64,000 nt of DNA from Niveibacterium umoris (lineage in GTDB: Bacteria; Pseudomonadota; Gammaproteobacteria; Burkholderiales; Rhodocyclaceae): the NCBI RefSeq assembly GCF_014197015.1, contig NZ_JACIET010000002.1, positions 496,001-560,000 of the forward strand. The letters run 5' to 3'. How positions within the stretch are numbered: the first letter of the stretch is position 1; each line of letters starts with the position of its first letter. This document shows, piece by piece, positions 54,975-64,000 of the stretch. The position numbers were made by a program, and so were the translations under genes. The notes below the pieces were generated by a model. The model made no database searches. It was not told where the DNA came from and saw only the letters and a list, made by a program, of their open reading frames with translations.

Positions 54975-55565
54975 TCAGCGCCGCGAGGGTTTTCGCTGTG
55001 CATGCCCGGCCCCTTTGCCGCCGGGAAAACCGATCAGCGCCAACAAGGCGTAGCCACCCCAGAAGAAGTACATGGTCTTCCAGGATTGCTCCGGCACTTT
55101 CGACATGCCCGATGCGAGCAGGAAGGAGAAAGTCAGCACCGCGAGCAGGATGATGATGTTCGTGAGCGTGCCGATCCGCCGTATGCCGCGGGTGATGCGA
55201 ACCGCAAGCACCGAGAACGCCGCGGCCAGGATCGCGGAAAGAAACGGGTGCAGCGCCACGCGGCCCGCCGCGTTGTTGCGGTCCACCAGATCGATGGCGG
55301 ACAGGAACACGACGATCGCGAGATAGGTGCCGTACACCTGCAGCAGGTGCAACCAGCACAGCGGCACCGGCGTGGCCAGGAACTCGGCGCTCGAATGGTA
55401 GATCGGGAAATGGCGTGTTTCGTGGGACTGCGGAAGGATCCGGTACGAGCCCAGCGGGACGATCGGCATCACGATGCTCAGCCACTTCGTCGTCACATAC
55501 GAGCCGTCTCGCCCGATGGCAGAACAACCGATATAGGTGGTGCCAATGCCGTTGATCGATGACAT
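54975..55565 (-). CDS. Membrane protein with a GTTYIG/DGSY N-terminal motif
   Basis: 196 residues. The N terminus contains GIGTTYIGCSAIGRDGSYVT and PIVPLGSYR, a motif block found in widespread uncharacterised membrane proteins. Three to four hydrophobic segments follow. ATG 55565 begins at the motif; the upstream extension is unlike the family. Function unknown. It is in the minus-strand run of envelope genes. Confidence 0.7.
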   Translation of the reverse strand: MSSINGIGTTYIGCSAIGRDGSYVTTKWLSIVMPIVPLGSYRILPQSHETRHFPIYHSSAEFLATPVPLCWLHLLQVYGTYLAIVVFLSAIDLVDRNNAAGRVALHPFLSAILAAAFSVLAVRITRGIRRIGTLTNIIILLAVLTFSFLLASGMSKVPEQSWKTMYFFWGGYALLALIGFPGGKGAGHAQRKPSRR

Positions 55566-55716
55566 GCGGAATCCAGATGCTGGCCCTCGTCCGGAACTAG
55601 GTTTGTGCCGGAAGGGCGGGTTCGGGGCGATGGCGGTGCGGCCCACTTTCGCCGCACATTGCGACGCAGAGTTCAGGCGCTACCGGCGCGCCGCGCGCCG
55701 GGTTCATCAGCCTGAT

Positions 55717-56160
55717 TCAATCGCGGCGCGGTTTTCCCGGGTTCTTCAACGCGTCTTCCAGATACGCCGGCAAGAAGCCGTACTGCGGTTCGCCGTTGAT
55801 CACGATCACCGGCACGATGCGGCTCTTGTACTGCTTCAACTGGTCTTCGTACGCCGATGAGGTATCGACATTGCGTTCGTCGAAGGCCAGATGCCGCTGC
55901 GTCAGCCAAACCTTGGCACGGTCGCACGGCTCGCACGACGAGCCGGTGTAGATCACGATCTGCGGCGCCGCGGGCGCACTTGCTTCGGTCTCTTCCTTTG
56001 CCGCCTTGTTGCCGGGTTTGAAAGCGAACGCATAAATGCCGTACCCCAGGCAAAGCAGCAACAGGAAGCCCAGCAGGGAAAATCCCTTGTCCTTGCGGGC
56101 GCTCGCAGATGCCGCACGAAACGCCGTGCGTGATGACGGTTTGCGCGAGGTCTCAGCCAT
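55717..56160 (-). CDS. Membrane-anchored glutaredoxin/thioredoxin-fold protein
   Basis: 147 residues. A basic N terminus, a transmembrane helix (about 28-44, LLGFLLLLCLGYGIYAFAF), a linker, and a glutaredoxin-like domain with active site CEPC (TGSSCEPCDRAK) and conserved VPVIVINGE (cis-Pro). The domain would face the periplasm if topology is N-in. It may reduce or isomerise disulfides. The start is at 56160; the longer frame is not homologous. Confidence 0.78.
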   Translation of the reverse strand: MAETSRKPSSRTAFRAASASARKDKGFSLLGFLLLLCLGYGIYAFAFKPGNKAAKEETEASAPAAPQIVIYTGSSCEPCDRAKVWLTQRHLAFDERNVDTSSAYEDQLKQYKSRIVPVIVINGEPQYGFLPAYLEDALKNPGKPRRD

Positions 56161-56406
56161 GGCGCTGCCTCGCACACACGGTCCGCGCTGACGGGCCTTT
56201 GCTGACCAACTCGACGGATGCGCCACGCTCGGCGGCAGGTTCTGTTCGCATGAACACGCTCTCGGAATAGTTCGCGCCAATCATCCAATGGCGCGCGCAT
56301 CGATGCAACAAACGGGTGACCGTCACCCAGCAAGGCTCTGTTGCGCCCGGCTCGCTACAGCGTCACCAATGGCACGCTGCGCGGGACCGAGTTGCCACAT
56401 CGGGAA

Positions 56407-56655
56407 TCAGGATTGTGCTGGTGAATGCAGCGCGGGCGCTTCAATGCTGCCGTGCGTCGGGGCCGGTTGCTGATGGCCGCGCCGCAGGGTGCCAAGACCG
56501 AAAAAGAAGAAGAACGAGATCAGCAGCCCGAGGATCACCAGGACGACGGAGAGCGTGCTTCGTAAGGCCGCCGATTTGGTGAAGTGCCTCGCCAGGCCGG
56601 TGGCCGTGAACAGGCAAACAAGCGAGATGAGGACGGGCAGGAAGTAGTTCAGCAA
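56407..56655 (-). CDS. Small membrane protein (two helices)
   Basis: 82 residues from TTG 56655, which has AAGAAGG nine bases upstream. Two hydrophobic helices (about 3-20 and 33-52, with a Phe run) and a short Pro-rich tail. An ATG at 56712 would add 19 residues but lacks a ribosome site. No family recognised. Confidence 0.5.
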   Translation of the reverse strand: MLNYFLPVLISLVCLFTATGLARHFTKSAALRSTLSVVLVILGLLISFFFFFGLGTLRRGHQQPAPTHGSIEAPALHSPAQS

Positions 56656-56851
56656 GAGGTGTCCCTTCTTTGGCGGGCGCAATGTTATTGCGCTGGGCGA
56701 GGGACGAATCATATGCGCACCCGGCGCGGCATCGGCTGCGCCGCGTCATCGTCCGGCGCGCACAGCTAGCGGGCTCGGCCAGCGCGGGTCGAAACGACCA
56801 GCCATACAGGGCTAGCCCGTCGAGGGCACATCGCATTTACGGAACAAATGT

Positions 56852-56880
56852 CACTGGACCACGGAACTAAGGTTCCAGTG
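56852..56880. repeat. Inverted repeat with two alternative pairings
   Basis: CACTGGA (56852-56858) pairs with TCCAGTG (56874-56880). Inside it, GGAAC (56863-56867) can instead pair with GTTCC (56872-56876), which overlaps the first right arm. The two folds exclude each other, a geometry seen in switching leaders, but with short stems this may be chance. Confidence 0.4.
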
Positions 56881-56918
56881 GGATGCCCCCATGTGCTATT
56901 TGTCGCTGTGAAGGCTGG

Positions 56919-56934
56919 GTTTGCCTTAGCAAAC
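56919..56934. repeat. Perfect 6-bp hairpin GTTTGC-CTTA-GCAAAC
   Basis: A perfect inverted repeat 83 bases before the ATG at 57017. It could be an operator or leader hairpin; there is no T run after it, so it is not a standard terminator. Confidence 0.45.
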
Positions 56935-57016
56935 GCACTACATGTTCAATAGCACGCCAAACGTCGTCTTTCTTGCCAGAAGCAGCGCATATCAATTGTC
57001 CATCAACTCGCCTTTC

Positions 57017-58849
57017 ATGAATTCGCTAATCAAGCGCACTCTATTGCACCTTGGTGCAACACTTATCTGGTGCCTCGTTGCTCTCAGCGGGGCGCAGGCT
57101 CGTTTTGATCAACCCACTTTTGATCTTTCTCGGGTCACCGGGGAGCAAACACCGACTGAATTGATAGAGCCAGCAGAAGAGGGGAACACCCACGCGCAAT
57201 ACGTGCTTGGCGTGCTCTATCTGGAAGGCATTGGCGTTCCGCCAAACGCACGCACTGCTGCCGAGTGGTTCCGCAAGGCCGCCGAAAGTGGGCACGCAGA
57301 AGCGCAAAACGCGCTAGGCGTCTGCTATTCCCATGGCCGCGGCGTTGTAAAGGATCAAGCACTCGCCGTCGAGTGGCTGCGAAAGGCAGCCGCGCAAGGA
57401 CACAGTGGCGCAGCTTTCAACCTTGGCGTGCTCTTCGACACCGGGGTAGGTGTCGCGCATAACCCTCAACAAGCGGCCATGTGGTACGAGAAGGCAATGG
57501 ATAGCGGCGACGTACGCGCTGCGGTCAACCTTGCGATGCTTCGTAAGGAGACCATGGTCAGCGAAGAGCGCGTTGCTGCTGGGATGAACTGGCTTCAGAA
57601 GAGCGCTGCACAAGGGAACAGCGATGCTCAAAACTTACTCGGCCTTTGCTACGTTCGTGGCGAAAACGTCGTTCAAGATTTCTCTCGCGCGGCATACTGG
57701 TTCCGTAAAGCCGCTGAACAAGGTCACGCCAGCGGCCAGTATCACTTAGGTTTGAGCTATGCACGGGGCCTTGGCGTAGAGCGAGACGACCACAAAGCGG
57801 TCGAGTGGTATCGCAGGGCGGCAGAGCAAGGCAGTGCAGATGGACAGATCAACCTTGCCGATATGTATAACAAAGGCAAAGGCATTCCTAAGGATCAATC
57901 GATCGCTGCGTCCTGGTATCGCAAAGCTGCGGAGAGTGGAGATGCCGTCGGACAATTCAACCTTGGCATGATGTACTTGAAAGGGCATGGCGTAACTTTG
58001 GACCTGAAAGAAGCCGTCTTCTGGTTCCGGAAGTCTGCGGAACAGGGCGACCGCGATGCCCAGTTTTGCCTCGGCCGTGCCTATCGCGATGGTGCTGGCA
58101 TTGGACAAGACTTAGTGGAGGCGGTTGCGTGGTTCCGCAAAGCCGCAGACCAAGGAGATCGCGGCGCACAACGAAGCCTAGCCATGGCGTACATGAAGGG
58201 CCGCGGCGTCGGTCAAGATTACGGAAAAGCGCTCAGTCTGTTTATCGAGGGGGCCGCCGACGGCAACGCGAGCGCCGAGAACAATATCGGCCATATTTAC
58301 GAAAATGGGTTGGGAGTTCCTATGGACCCCAGCCAAGCGATAGCGTGGTATCGCAAAGCGGCAAACTCGGGAAATAAGGAAGCGCAGAGCAATCTCGGAC
58401 GAGCATATCGTGACGGGTTTGGCGTTGACCAGAATGCAAAATTGGCCGCCGAATGGTTCAGAAAATCCGCGGACCAAAATGACGCCGAGGCTAGCTTTCA
58501 CCTCTCTCGACTGTATGCCAGCGGAACAGGTGTCGAACTGGATAGCGTCACTGCTCTGCGTTATTTGACGATTTCTGCAACAGGCGGTTATGCCGACGCC
58601 CAACGCGTCCTTGGTGCGCAGTTCCTGACCGGGCGTGACGTCCGAAAAGACACCGTTACCGGATACGCTTGGCTGATCATTGCGAACAAAGGAGGTAGTC
58701 CTCAATCGGACGCCGACCACGAGGTCGCCGAAGTAATCAACCGGATGACTGCCACGGAAATCGAAGAGGCGCGGCGCTTGGCCGAAGCGTGGCGTCCCGG
58801 CGATACGCTGGAGCGCCGGAGTGAGCCCACAACTATGTCAGGACCCTAG
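57017..58849 (+). CDS. Exported Sel1-repeat protein (14 repeats)
   Basis: 610 residues with a signal peptide (about 1-29, SGAQA). Fourteen Sel1-like repeats of 36 residues follow from about residue 52 (pattern AEQGxxxAQxxLGxxYxxGxGVxxDxxxAxxWxRKA), then a short C-terminal tail. Sel1 proteins are scaffolds for protein-protein contacts in the envelope or in host interaction. ATG 57017 is chosen because it begins the signal peptide; an upstream ATG at 56942 would add 25 residues. Codon use is visibly less GC-rich than the neighbours, suggesting later acquisition. Confidence 0.88.
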   Translation: MNSLIKRTLLHLGATLIWCLVALSGAQARFDQPTFDLSRVTGEQTPTELIEPAEEGNTHAQYVLGVLYLEGIGVPPNARTAAEWFRKAAESGHAEAQNALGVCYSHGRGVVKDQALAVEWLRKAAAQGHSGAAFNLGVLFDTGVGVAHNPQQAAMWYEKAMDSGDVRAAVNLAMLRKETMVSEERVAAGMNWLQKSAAQGNSDAQNLLGLCYVRGENVVQDFSRAAYWFRKAAEQGHASGQYHLGLSYARGLGVERDDHKAVEWYRRAAEQGSADGQINLADMYNKGKGIPKDQSIAASWYRKAAESGDAVGQFNLGMMYLKGHGVTLDLKEAVFWFRKSAEQGDRDAQFCLGRAYRDGAGIGQDLVEAVAWFRKAADQGDRGAQRSLAMAYMKGRGVGQDYGKALSLFIEGAADGNASAENNIGHIYENGLGVPMDPSQAIAWYRKAANSGNKEAQSNLGRAYRDGFGVDQNAKLAAEWFRKSADQNDAEASFHLSRLYASGTGVELDSVTALRYLTISATGGYADAQRVLGAQFLTGRDVRKDTVTGYAWLIIANKGGSPQSDADHEVAEVINRMTATEIEEARRLAEAWRPGDTLERRSEPTTMSGP

Positions 58850-58908
58850 CACGCTGCTTGGACTGCGCAAGCGAAGCCAAACGCCCCCACCACGGCCGGT
58901 CGTTCGAA

Positions 58909-58939
58909 AACCGTTGGGCTCCGCCTTGCTCAGCCCAAC
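58909..58939 (-). terminator. Terminator-like hairpin of the uvrA gene
   Basis: GTTGGGCT / AGCCCAAC, an 8-bp stem with an 11-base loop, begins right after the uvrA stop codon on the minus strand and is followed by GGTTTTCG. The same region lies 60 bases beyond the Sel1 gene stop and may serve both converging genes. Confidence 0.5.
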
Positions 58940-61900
58940 CTACATTTGTCGCACCCGCGAAGCGAGAAACCCCTTCAACGCCCGCCCCGTATGCGTCTTC
59001 GCCTTGACGCATTTCGCCACCGGCCCGGCGAAGACGATTTCGCCGCCGCCGTCGCCGCCTTCGGGACCGAGGTCCACGATCCAGTCCGCTTCGGCCATGA
59101 CGTCGAGGTCGTGTTCGATGACGAGCACGGTGTTGCCGGCGTCGACGAGGCGGTGGAGGACGTGGATGAGTTTTTCGACGTCGGCCATGTGCAGGCCCAC
59201 CGTCGGTTCATCGAGCACGTAGAGCGTGTGCGGGGTCCTGGCGCGGGCGCGCGCGGCGGGGTCGGTCTTGACCTTGACCAGCTCGGTGACGAGCTTGATG
59301 CGCTGCGCTTCGCCGCCGGAGAGCGTGGGTGAGGGCTGGCCGAGGGTGAGGTAGCCGAGGCCGACGTCCTGCAAGAGCTTCAGCGGGTGCTGGATGACCG
59401 GGTGGGCGGCGAAGAAGTCGACGGCTTCGTCGATCTCCATCGCCAGCACGTCGGCGATGCTCTTGCCGCGCCAGGTGGCGCTGAGGGTGTCGGTGTTGAA
59501 GCGCGCGCCGTTGCAGACGTCGCACGGCACTTTGACGTCGGGCAGGAAACTCATCTCGACGGTGCGCTGGCCCTGGCCGTCGCAGGCGTCGCAGCGGCCG
59601 CCGGCGGTGTTGAAGGAGAAGCGGCCCGGCGCCCAGCCGCGCAGACGCGCGGTTTCGGAGTCGGCGTAGAGCTTGCGGATGGCGTCCCAGAAGCCGATGT
59701 AGGTGGCCGGGCAGGAGCGCGGCGTTTTTCCGATCGGGGTCTGGTCGACTTCGAGCACGCGGCCGACCGGCTGCCAGCCGGTGACCGCCTCGCAGCCTTC
59801 CAGCACCACCTTGGCGCCCTTGGTGCGGCTGTTGAAGGCCTGCGTGGCGACGAGGCGGCGCAGGTTCTTGTGCAGCACGTCGCGCGCGAGCGTGGACTTG
59901 CCCGAACCCGACACGCCAGTGACGACGATGAGGCGGCCGAGCGGGATCTGCGCGGTGACGTTCTTCAGGTTATGCAGCGCCGCGCCTTCGACGGTGACCA
60001 TGGGCGTCTCGGCATCGACCTTGCGCGCCGGTTGCAGGGGGTGCGCGAGCGGCGCGCGCAGCGTGCGGCCGGTGACCGATTCGGGCACCGCCATCAGCGC
60101 CGCCGCATCGCCTTCCGCGACGATGTTGCCGCCGCGCGTGCCGGCGCCGGGGCCCATGTCGATGACGTGGTGGGCACGGCGGATGGTCTCTTCGTCGTGC
60201 TCGACCACGACCACGGTGTTGCCCTTGGCTTCGAGCGCGTGCAGCGTGTCGAGCAGCATGGCGTTGTCGCGCGGGTGCAGGCCGATCGAGGGTTCGTCGA
60301 GCACGTAGCAGACGCCACGCAGGTTGGTGCCCAGCTGCGAGGCAAGGCGGATGCGCTGCGCCTCGCCGCCCGAGAGCGTGGGCGCGGCGCGATCGAGCGC
60401 GAGGTAGCCGAGGCCTACGTCTTTCAGGAAGGCGAGGCGCGACTTGAGTTCGGCGACGATGTCGCGGCCGATCTCGGCCTCGCGGCCGGCGAGCTTGAGC
60501 GTGCCGATCCAGTTGGCCAGCCCTTCGACCGACAGGTGCGCATAGTCCGCGATGCTGTTGTCGCGGTAGCGCACCGCCAGCGCGGTGGGGTTAAGCCGCG
60601 CACCTTCGCAGGCGGCGCATTCAGTTTCGGGCTCGACCTCTTCGTCTTCGCCCGCTTCGCCTTCGTAGCGCAGGCCGGTGAACTCGGCCGCGGTGGCGTC
60701 GCCCTCGGGGTCGCGCATCGCGTCGCGCAGCCACTTGGGCAGCGTGTTGCCGGTGCCCATGCAGTCAGGGCACCAGCCGTGCTTGGAGTTGTAGGAGAAG
60801 AGGCGCGGGTCGAGTTCCGGGAAGCTGATGCCGCAGCTCGGACACGCACGCTTGGTGGAGAACACAACGACCTGTTCGCCGTCGATGAGGTGCAGCACGC
60901 CCTTGCCGAACTCCAGCGCCTTGGCGAGCGCGTCGCGCAGCTCGGCCTCGTTGCGGGCGCCGACTTTCAGCGTAGCGACCGGCAGCTCGATGATGTGTTC
61001 CTTGAAGCGGTCCAGACGCGGCCAGGGCTTGGTGGGCAGCAAGTCGCCGTCCACCCGCAGCTGGGCGTAGCCCTTGCTGGCGGCCCACTTCGCGAGGTCG
61101 GTGTAGAGACCCTTGCGGTTGATGACCAGCGGCGCGGCGAGCGTGACCTCGCGGCCCTTGTAGTCGCGCAGCAGGCGCGCGGCGATGGCGTCTGGCGATT
61201 GCGGCTCGATCGCGCAGTCGCAGTCGGGGCAGTGCTGGGTGCCCAGCTTCACGAACATCAGGCGCAGGAAGTGGTGGATTTCGGTGAGCGTGCCGACCGT
61301 GCTCTTGCGCCCGCCGCGGCTGGTGCGCTGCTCGATCGCCACCGTGGGCGGAATGCCGTGGATGGCGTCGACATCGGGCTTGGCGGCCGGCTGCACGAAC
61401 TGCCGCGCATAGGCGTTGAGCGATTCGAGGTAGCGGCGCTGGCCTTCGGCGAAGACGATGTCGAAGGCCAGCGTGGACTTGCCGGAACCCGACACGCCGG
61501 TGACCACGGTGAAGCGGCGGTGCGGAATCTCGACCGAAACGTTCTTCAGGTTGTGCTCACGTGCGCGCACCACGCCGATGGCGTCGCGCCGCGCGGGCAG
61601 GTAGCGGTGTTTCGGTTCGGCGACGAGGCGGGCGCTCACGTCGTTAGCCGCCGCAGCGGCCCCCACGCGCTTGGCTTTGCCTGCGGCCTTGCCGAGCTGC
61701 GCGGGCGCGGTGAGGCGCACCAGGTAATCGGCCAGCGCGCGGCCGGTGTGGGTGTCGGACTGCTGCAGGGCGGACGGGGTGCCCTCGAAGACGATGACAC
61801 CACCGCCGTCGCCACCCTCGGGGCCGAGGTCCACCACCCAGTCGGCGGCGGCGATCACATCGAGGTTGTGCTCGATCACCAGCACCGAGTGGCCGGCATC

Positions 61901-64000
61901 GACGAGCTTGGAGAGCGCGCGCAGCAGCTTGGCGACGTCATCGAAGTGCAAGCCGGTGGTGGGTTCGTCGAAGAGGAACAGCAGGTGCTCTTTCGCCGGA
62001 GCTTTCTTCTTCGCCGCGCCCTTGCGGTACAGCGCCTCGGCGGTCTGCGCGAGGTGGCCTGCGAGCTTGAGGCGCTGCGCCTCGCCGCCGGAGAGCGTGG
62101 GCACGGGCTGGCCGAGCGTGAGGTAGTCCAGCCCCACGTCGACCAGCGGCTGCAGCGCGCGGGCGAGTTCGCCGTCCTTCGAGAAGAAGTCCAGCGCTTC
62201 GGCCACCGTCATGTCGAGCACGTCAGCGATCGATCTGCCTTCGAGCTTCACCTCCATGACTTCGGCGCGGAAGCGGCGGCCGTCGCAGTCCGGGCAGCGG
62301 ATGTAGACGTCGGAGAGGAACTGCATCTCGACGTGCTCGAAGCCGTTGCCACCACAGGTGGGGCAGCGGCCGTCGCCGGCGTTGAACGAGAAGGTGCCTG
62401 CGGTGTAGCCACGCTGTGCGGCTTCGGGCAGCGCGGCGTAGCGCTTGCGGATGCTGTCGAAGGCGCCGACGTAGCTGGCCGGGTTGGAGCGCGTGGTCTT
62501 GCCGATCTGCGTCTGGTCGACCATGACGACGCCGGTGATTTCGTCCAGCCCGTCAATCGCGTCGAAGGCGCCGGGCGCTTCGGTGGCTTCGCCGAAATGC
62601 TTCTGCAGCGCGGGGTAGAGCACGTCCTGGATCAGCGTGGACTTGCCCGAGCCCGACACGCCGGTGACCGCGACGAAGCGGTGCAGTGGCAGCGCGAGGT
62701 CGACGCCACGCAGGTTGTTCGCGCTTGCACCGCGCAGCGTGAGGCGCGGCGTCCAGTCGGCGACTTCGCGCGGTGTGAGGCCGGCATCGACGCGACGGTG
62801 GCCGCCGAGGTATTGCGCGGTGAGCGTGTCGGTGCGTGCGCGCAGTTCATCAGGCGAGCCCCAGAACACGATCTCGCCGCCCTGCTTGCCCGGGCCGGGG
62901 CCGATGTCGAGAATGCGGTCGGCGGCGAACATCACCGCCGGGTCGTGCTCGACGACGATCAACGAATTGCCGGCGTCGCGCAGGCGGTGCATGACACCGT
63001 TGATGCGGTCCATGTCGCGCGGGTGCAGGCCGATGGAGGGTTCGTCGAGCACGAAGAGCGTGTTTACCAGCGAGGTGCCCAGCGCGGTGGTGAGGTTGAT
63101 GCGCTGCACCTCGCCGCCGGAGAGCGTGCGGCTCTGGCGGTCCAGCGTGAGGTATGACAGCCCCACGTCGCAGAGGAAGCCGAGGCGGCTGCGGATCTCG
63201 CCCATCAGCTGCTCGGTCGCCTGGTCCAGTGCGCCGGGCAGCGCGAGGGTGTCGAAAAACTGCTTGGCGCGCGCAATCGGCAGCTGCATCACGTCCTGCA
63301 CGTTCAGGCCGGGCAGCGTGTCGAGGACCTCGGCGCGCATCGTTACCCCGTGCGGACGGAAGCGGCGCAGGTTCGGCGCCAGCGCGCGATCTGCTTCTTC
63401 GCGGCTGCCGACGCGCCACAGCAGCGGCTCGGTCTTGAGCCGCGCGCCGTCGCACACGGTGCAGGGGGTGTAGGCGCGATAGCGCGACAGCAGCACCCGG
63501 ATGTGCATCTTGTAGGCCTTGGTCTCCAGCCAGTCGAAGAAGTGGCGCACGCCGTACCACTTGCCCGGCCAGGACTTGTCCCAATTCACCCAGCCCTCGT
63601 CGCCCTCGAAGACCCAGCGGCGGTGCTCCTCGGGCAGGTCGCGCCAGGGGATGTCCATCGCCACGCCGCGCTTCTTGGCGAACTTGGCGAGGTCGGTCTG
63701 GCATTCCTTGTAGCTCTCGGTCTGCCAGGGCTTGATCGCGCCATCGGCGAGGCTCTTCGACTCGTCGGGGATGATCAGGCCGGGATCGATGCCGATGACG
63801 CGGCCGAAACCGCGGCAGGCCTCGCAGGCGCCCACCGCGCTGTTGAAGGAGAAGTGCGCCGGCGTGGGGTCGGCGTAGTGGATGTCGCACTCGGCGCAGT
63901 GCAGATCGCTGGAGAACTTCCAGACCGGCTTGCTCGCATCGGCCACGACCTCGCCACCGACATGCACCTCGACACGGCCGTTCGCGAGCCGCAGCGCCGC
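58940..64000 (-). CDS. uvrA: Double-length excinuclease subunit UvrA (5' truncated by window)
   Basis: The minus-strand frame is open to base 64000, so the start lies outside; 1,686 residues are visible. It is a tandem UvrA: four LSGGE-type ABC signatures ([34 protein letters not shown]) and three GVSGSGKST Walker A motifs remain, with zinc-finger CxxC pairs in both halves ([16 protein letters not shown]). The N-terminal half continues past the window edge and should hold the missing Walker A. UvrA finds DNA damage for nucleotide excision repair. Such duplicated forms occur in some proteobacteria; whether a normal-length uvrA also exists in this genome is not visible. Confidence 0.93.
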   Translation of the reverse strand, partial: AALRLANGRVEVHVGGEVVADASKPVWKFSSDLHCAECDIHYADPTPAHFSFNSAVGACEACRGFGRVIGIDPGLIIPDESKSLADGAIKPWQTESYKECQTDLAKFAKKRGVAMDIPWRDLPEEHRRWVFEGDEGWVNWDKSWPGKWYGVRHFFDWLETKAYKMHIRVLLSRYRAYTPCTVCDGARLKTEPLLWRVGSREEADRALAPNLRRFRPHGVTMRAEVLDTLPGLNVQDVMQLPIARAKQFFDTLALPGALDQATEQLMGEIRSRLGFLCDVGLSYLTLDRQSRTLSGGEVQRINLTTALGTSLVNTLFVLDEPSIGLHPRDMDRINGVMHRLRDAGNSLIVVEHDPAVMFAADRILDIGPGPGKQGGEIVFWGSPDELRARTDTLTAQYLGGHRRVDAGLTPREVADWTPRLTLRGASANNLRGVDLALPLHRFVAVTGVSGSGKSTLIQDVLYPALQKHFGEATEAPGAFDAIDGLDEITGVVMVDQTQIGKTTRSNPASYVGAFDSIRKRYAALPEAAQRGYTAGTFSFNAGDGRCPTCGGNGFEHVEMQFLSDVYIRCPDCDGRRFRAEVMEVKLEGRSIADVLDMTVAEALDFFSKDGELARALQPLVDVGLDYLTLGQPVPTLSGGEAQRLKLAGHLAQTAEALYRKGAAKKKAPAKEHLLFLFDEPTTGLHFDDVAKLLRALSKLVDAGHSVLVIEHNLDVIAAADWVVDLGPEGGDGGGVIVFEGTPSALQQSDTHTGRALADYLVRLTAPAQLGKAAGKAKRVGAAAAANDVSARLVAEPKHRYLPARRDAIGVVRAREHNLKNVSVEIPHRRFTVVTGVSGSGKSTLAFDIVFAEGQRRYLESLNAYARQFVQPAAKPDVDAIHGIPPTVAIEQRTSRGGRKSTVGTLTEIHHFLRLMFVKLGTQHCPDCDCAIEPQSPDAIAARLLRDYKGREVTLAAPLVINRKGLYTDLAKWAASKGYAQLRVDGDLLPTKPWPRLDRFKEHIIELPVATLKVGARNEAELRDALAKALEFGKGVLHLIDGEQVVVFSTKRACPSCGISFPELDPRLFSYNSKHGWCPDCMGTGNTLPKWLRDAMRDPEGDATAAEFTGLRYEGEAGEDEEVEPETECAACEGARLNPTALAVRYRDNSIADYAHLSVEGLANWIGTLKLAGREAEIGRDIVAELKSRLAFLKDVGLGYLALDRAAPTLSGGEAQRIRLASQLGTNLRGVCYVLDEPSIGLHPRDNAMLLDTLHALEAKGNTVVVVEHDEETIRRAHHVIDMGPGAGTRGGNIVAEGDAAALMAVPESVTGRTLRAPLAHPLQPARKVDAETPMVTVEGAALHNLKNVTAQIPLGRLIVVTGVSGSGKSTLARDVLHKNLRRLVATQAFNSRTKGAKVVLEGCEAVTGWQPVGRVLEVDQTPIGKTPRSCPATYIGFWDAIRKLYADSETARLRGWAPGRFSFNTAGGRCDACDGQGQRTVEMSFLPDVKVPCDVCNGARFNTDTLSATWRGKSIADVLAMEIDEAVDFFAAHPVIQHPLKLLQDVGLGYLTLGQPSPTLSGGEAQRIKLVTELVKVKTDPAARARARTPHTLYVLDEPTVGLHMADVEKLIHVLHRLVDAGNTVLVIEHDLDVMAEADWIVDLGPEGGDGGGEIVFAGPVAKCVKAKTHTGRALKGFLASRVRQM

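Larger units (their letters stand above)
56656..57016. other. Intergenic region upstream of the Sel1-repeat gene
   Basis: No convincing gene in this 361-bp stretch. It holds two inverted repeats near the downstream end (56852-56880 and 56919-56934), likely part of the leader of the Sel1-repeat gene, and a composition that becomes A/T-richer toward the gene. The -10/-35 elements could not be assigned with confidence. Confidence 0.45.

Noticed and set aside
59387-63157. A 1,256-codon open frame on the plus strand opposite uvrA
   Set aside because: It is a GC-driven antisense shadow: the composition is Arg/Val/Ala/Gly-rich with no domains, while the minus strand encodes an unmistakable UvrA.

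Overview
The window is 64 kb of GC-rich, gene-dense chromosome. Its gene content points to a betaproteobacterium, most likely of the Rhodocyclales or Burkholderiales type: an exosortase-sorted PEP-CTERM protein, a polyhydroxybutyrate (PHB) oligomer hydrolase with a PhaB-like reductase, RpoN-dependent control, an Anbu (proteasome-like) operon, a double-length UvrA and a polyphosphate glucokinase. No rRNA, tRNA, CRISPR array, phage or insertion sequence was recognised. The species cannot be named from the sequence alone.

Layout. (1) 1-7281: a tightly overlapping type II secretion/type IV pilus-like operon: ATPase (cut by the left edge), PilM/GspL-, PilN-, PilO/GspM- and PilP/GspC-like inner-membrane parts, a TPR-fused lipoprotein secretin and three pseudopilins. 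(2) 7496-10078: an orphan receiver that has lost its phospho-acceptor Asp, then an exported 13-unit TPR protein. Base composition is visibly less GC-rich here. (3) 10337-21448: a sigma-54 activator, then CoA-transferase, PhaB-like SDR, 3-hydroxybutyrate-oligomer hydrolase, a terminator, and a complete Liv-type ABC importer. A -24/-12 promoter and three copies of a GTCYC-N6-GRGACA palindrome tie the activator to this operon, which reads as a scavenging pathway for PHB oligomers. (4) 21494-24899 (minus): Anbu protease, a 60-codon gene, alpha-E protein and a circularly permuted ATP-grasp protein.

(5) 25153-29475 (minus): a small membrane protein and a TetR/HlyD/ABC-ATPase/ABC-2 permease export operon with two operator palindromes upstream of tetR. 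(6) 29688-33014: solute-binding protein, DsbA-family protein, and a divergent oxidoreductase/LysR pair with a possible carboxypeptidase gene fragment between them. (7) 33349-42928: PEP-CTERM protein with a candidate RpoN promoter, trypsin-like protease overlapping a SLC13/ArsB-like transporter, polyphosphate glucokinase, phosphatidylserine synthase, an orphan Liv-type binding protein, an acetyltransferase and a GH31 glycosidase with an inserted PA14 domain. (8) 43097-51036: secreted subtilase, acetyltransferase, cupin/LysR divergent pair, GFA-family protein, a TonB/TolA-like protein with exact 35-residue repeats, and an exported alpha/beta hydrolase.

(9) 51113-56655 (minus): poorly characterised envelope genes, including a 953-residue M48 peptidase with a large C-terminal extension. 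(10) 57017-58849: an exported protein of 14 Sel1 repeats, again less GC-rich, convergent with (11) a tandem-duplicated UvrA that runs off the right edge.

The most striking items are the self-consistent sigma-54 circuit of the PHB-oligomer operon, the Walker A Lys-to-Arg change in its LivF, the Asp-less receiver, the Anbu operon with an extra small gene, and the exactly periodic repeat proteins.
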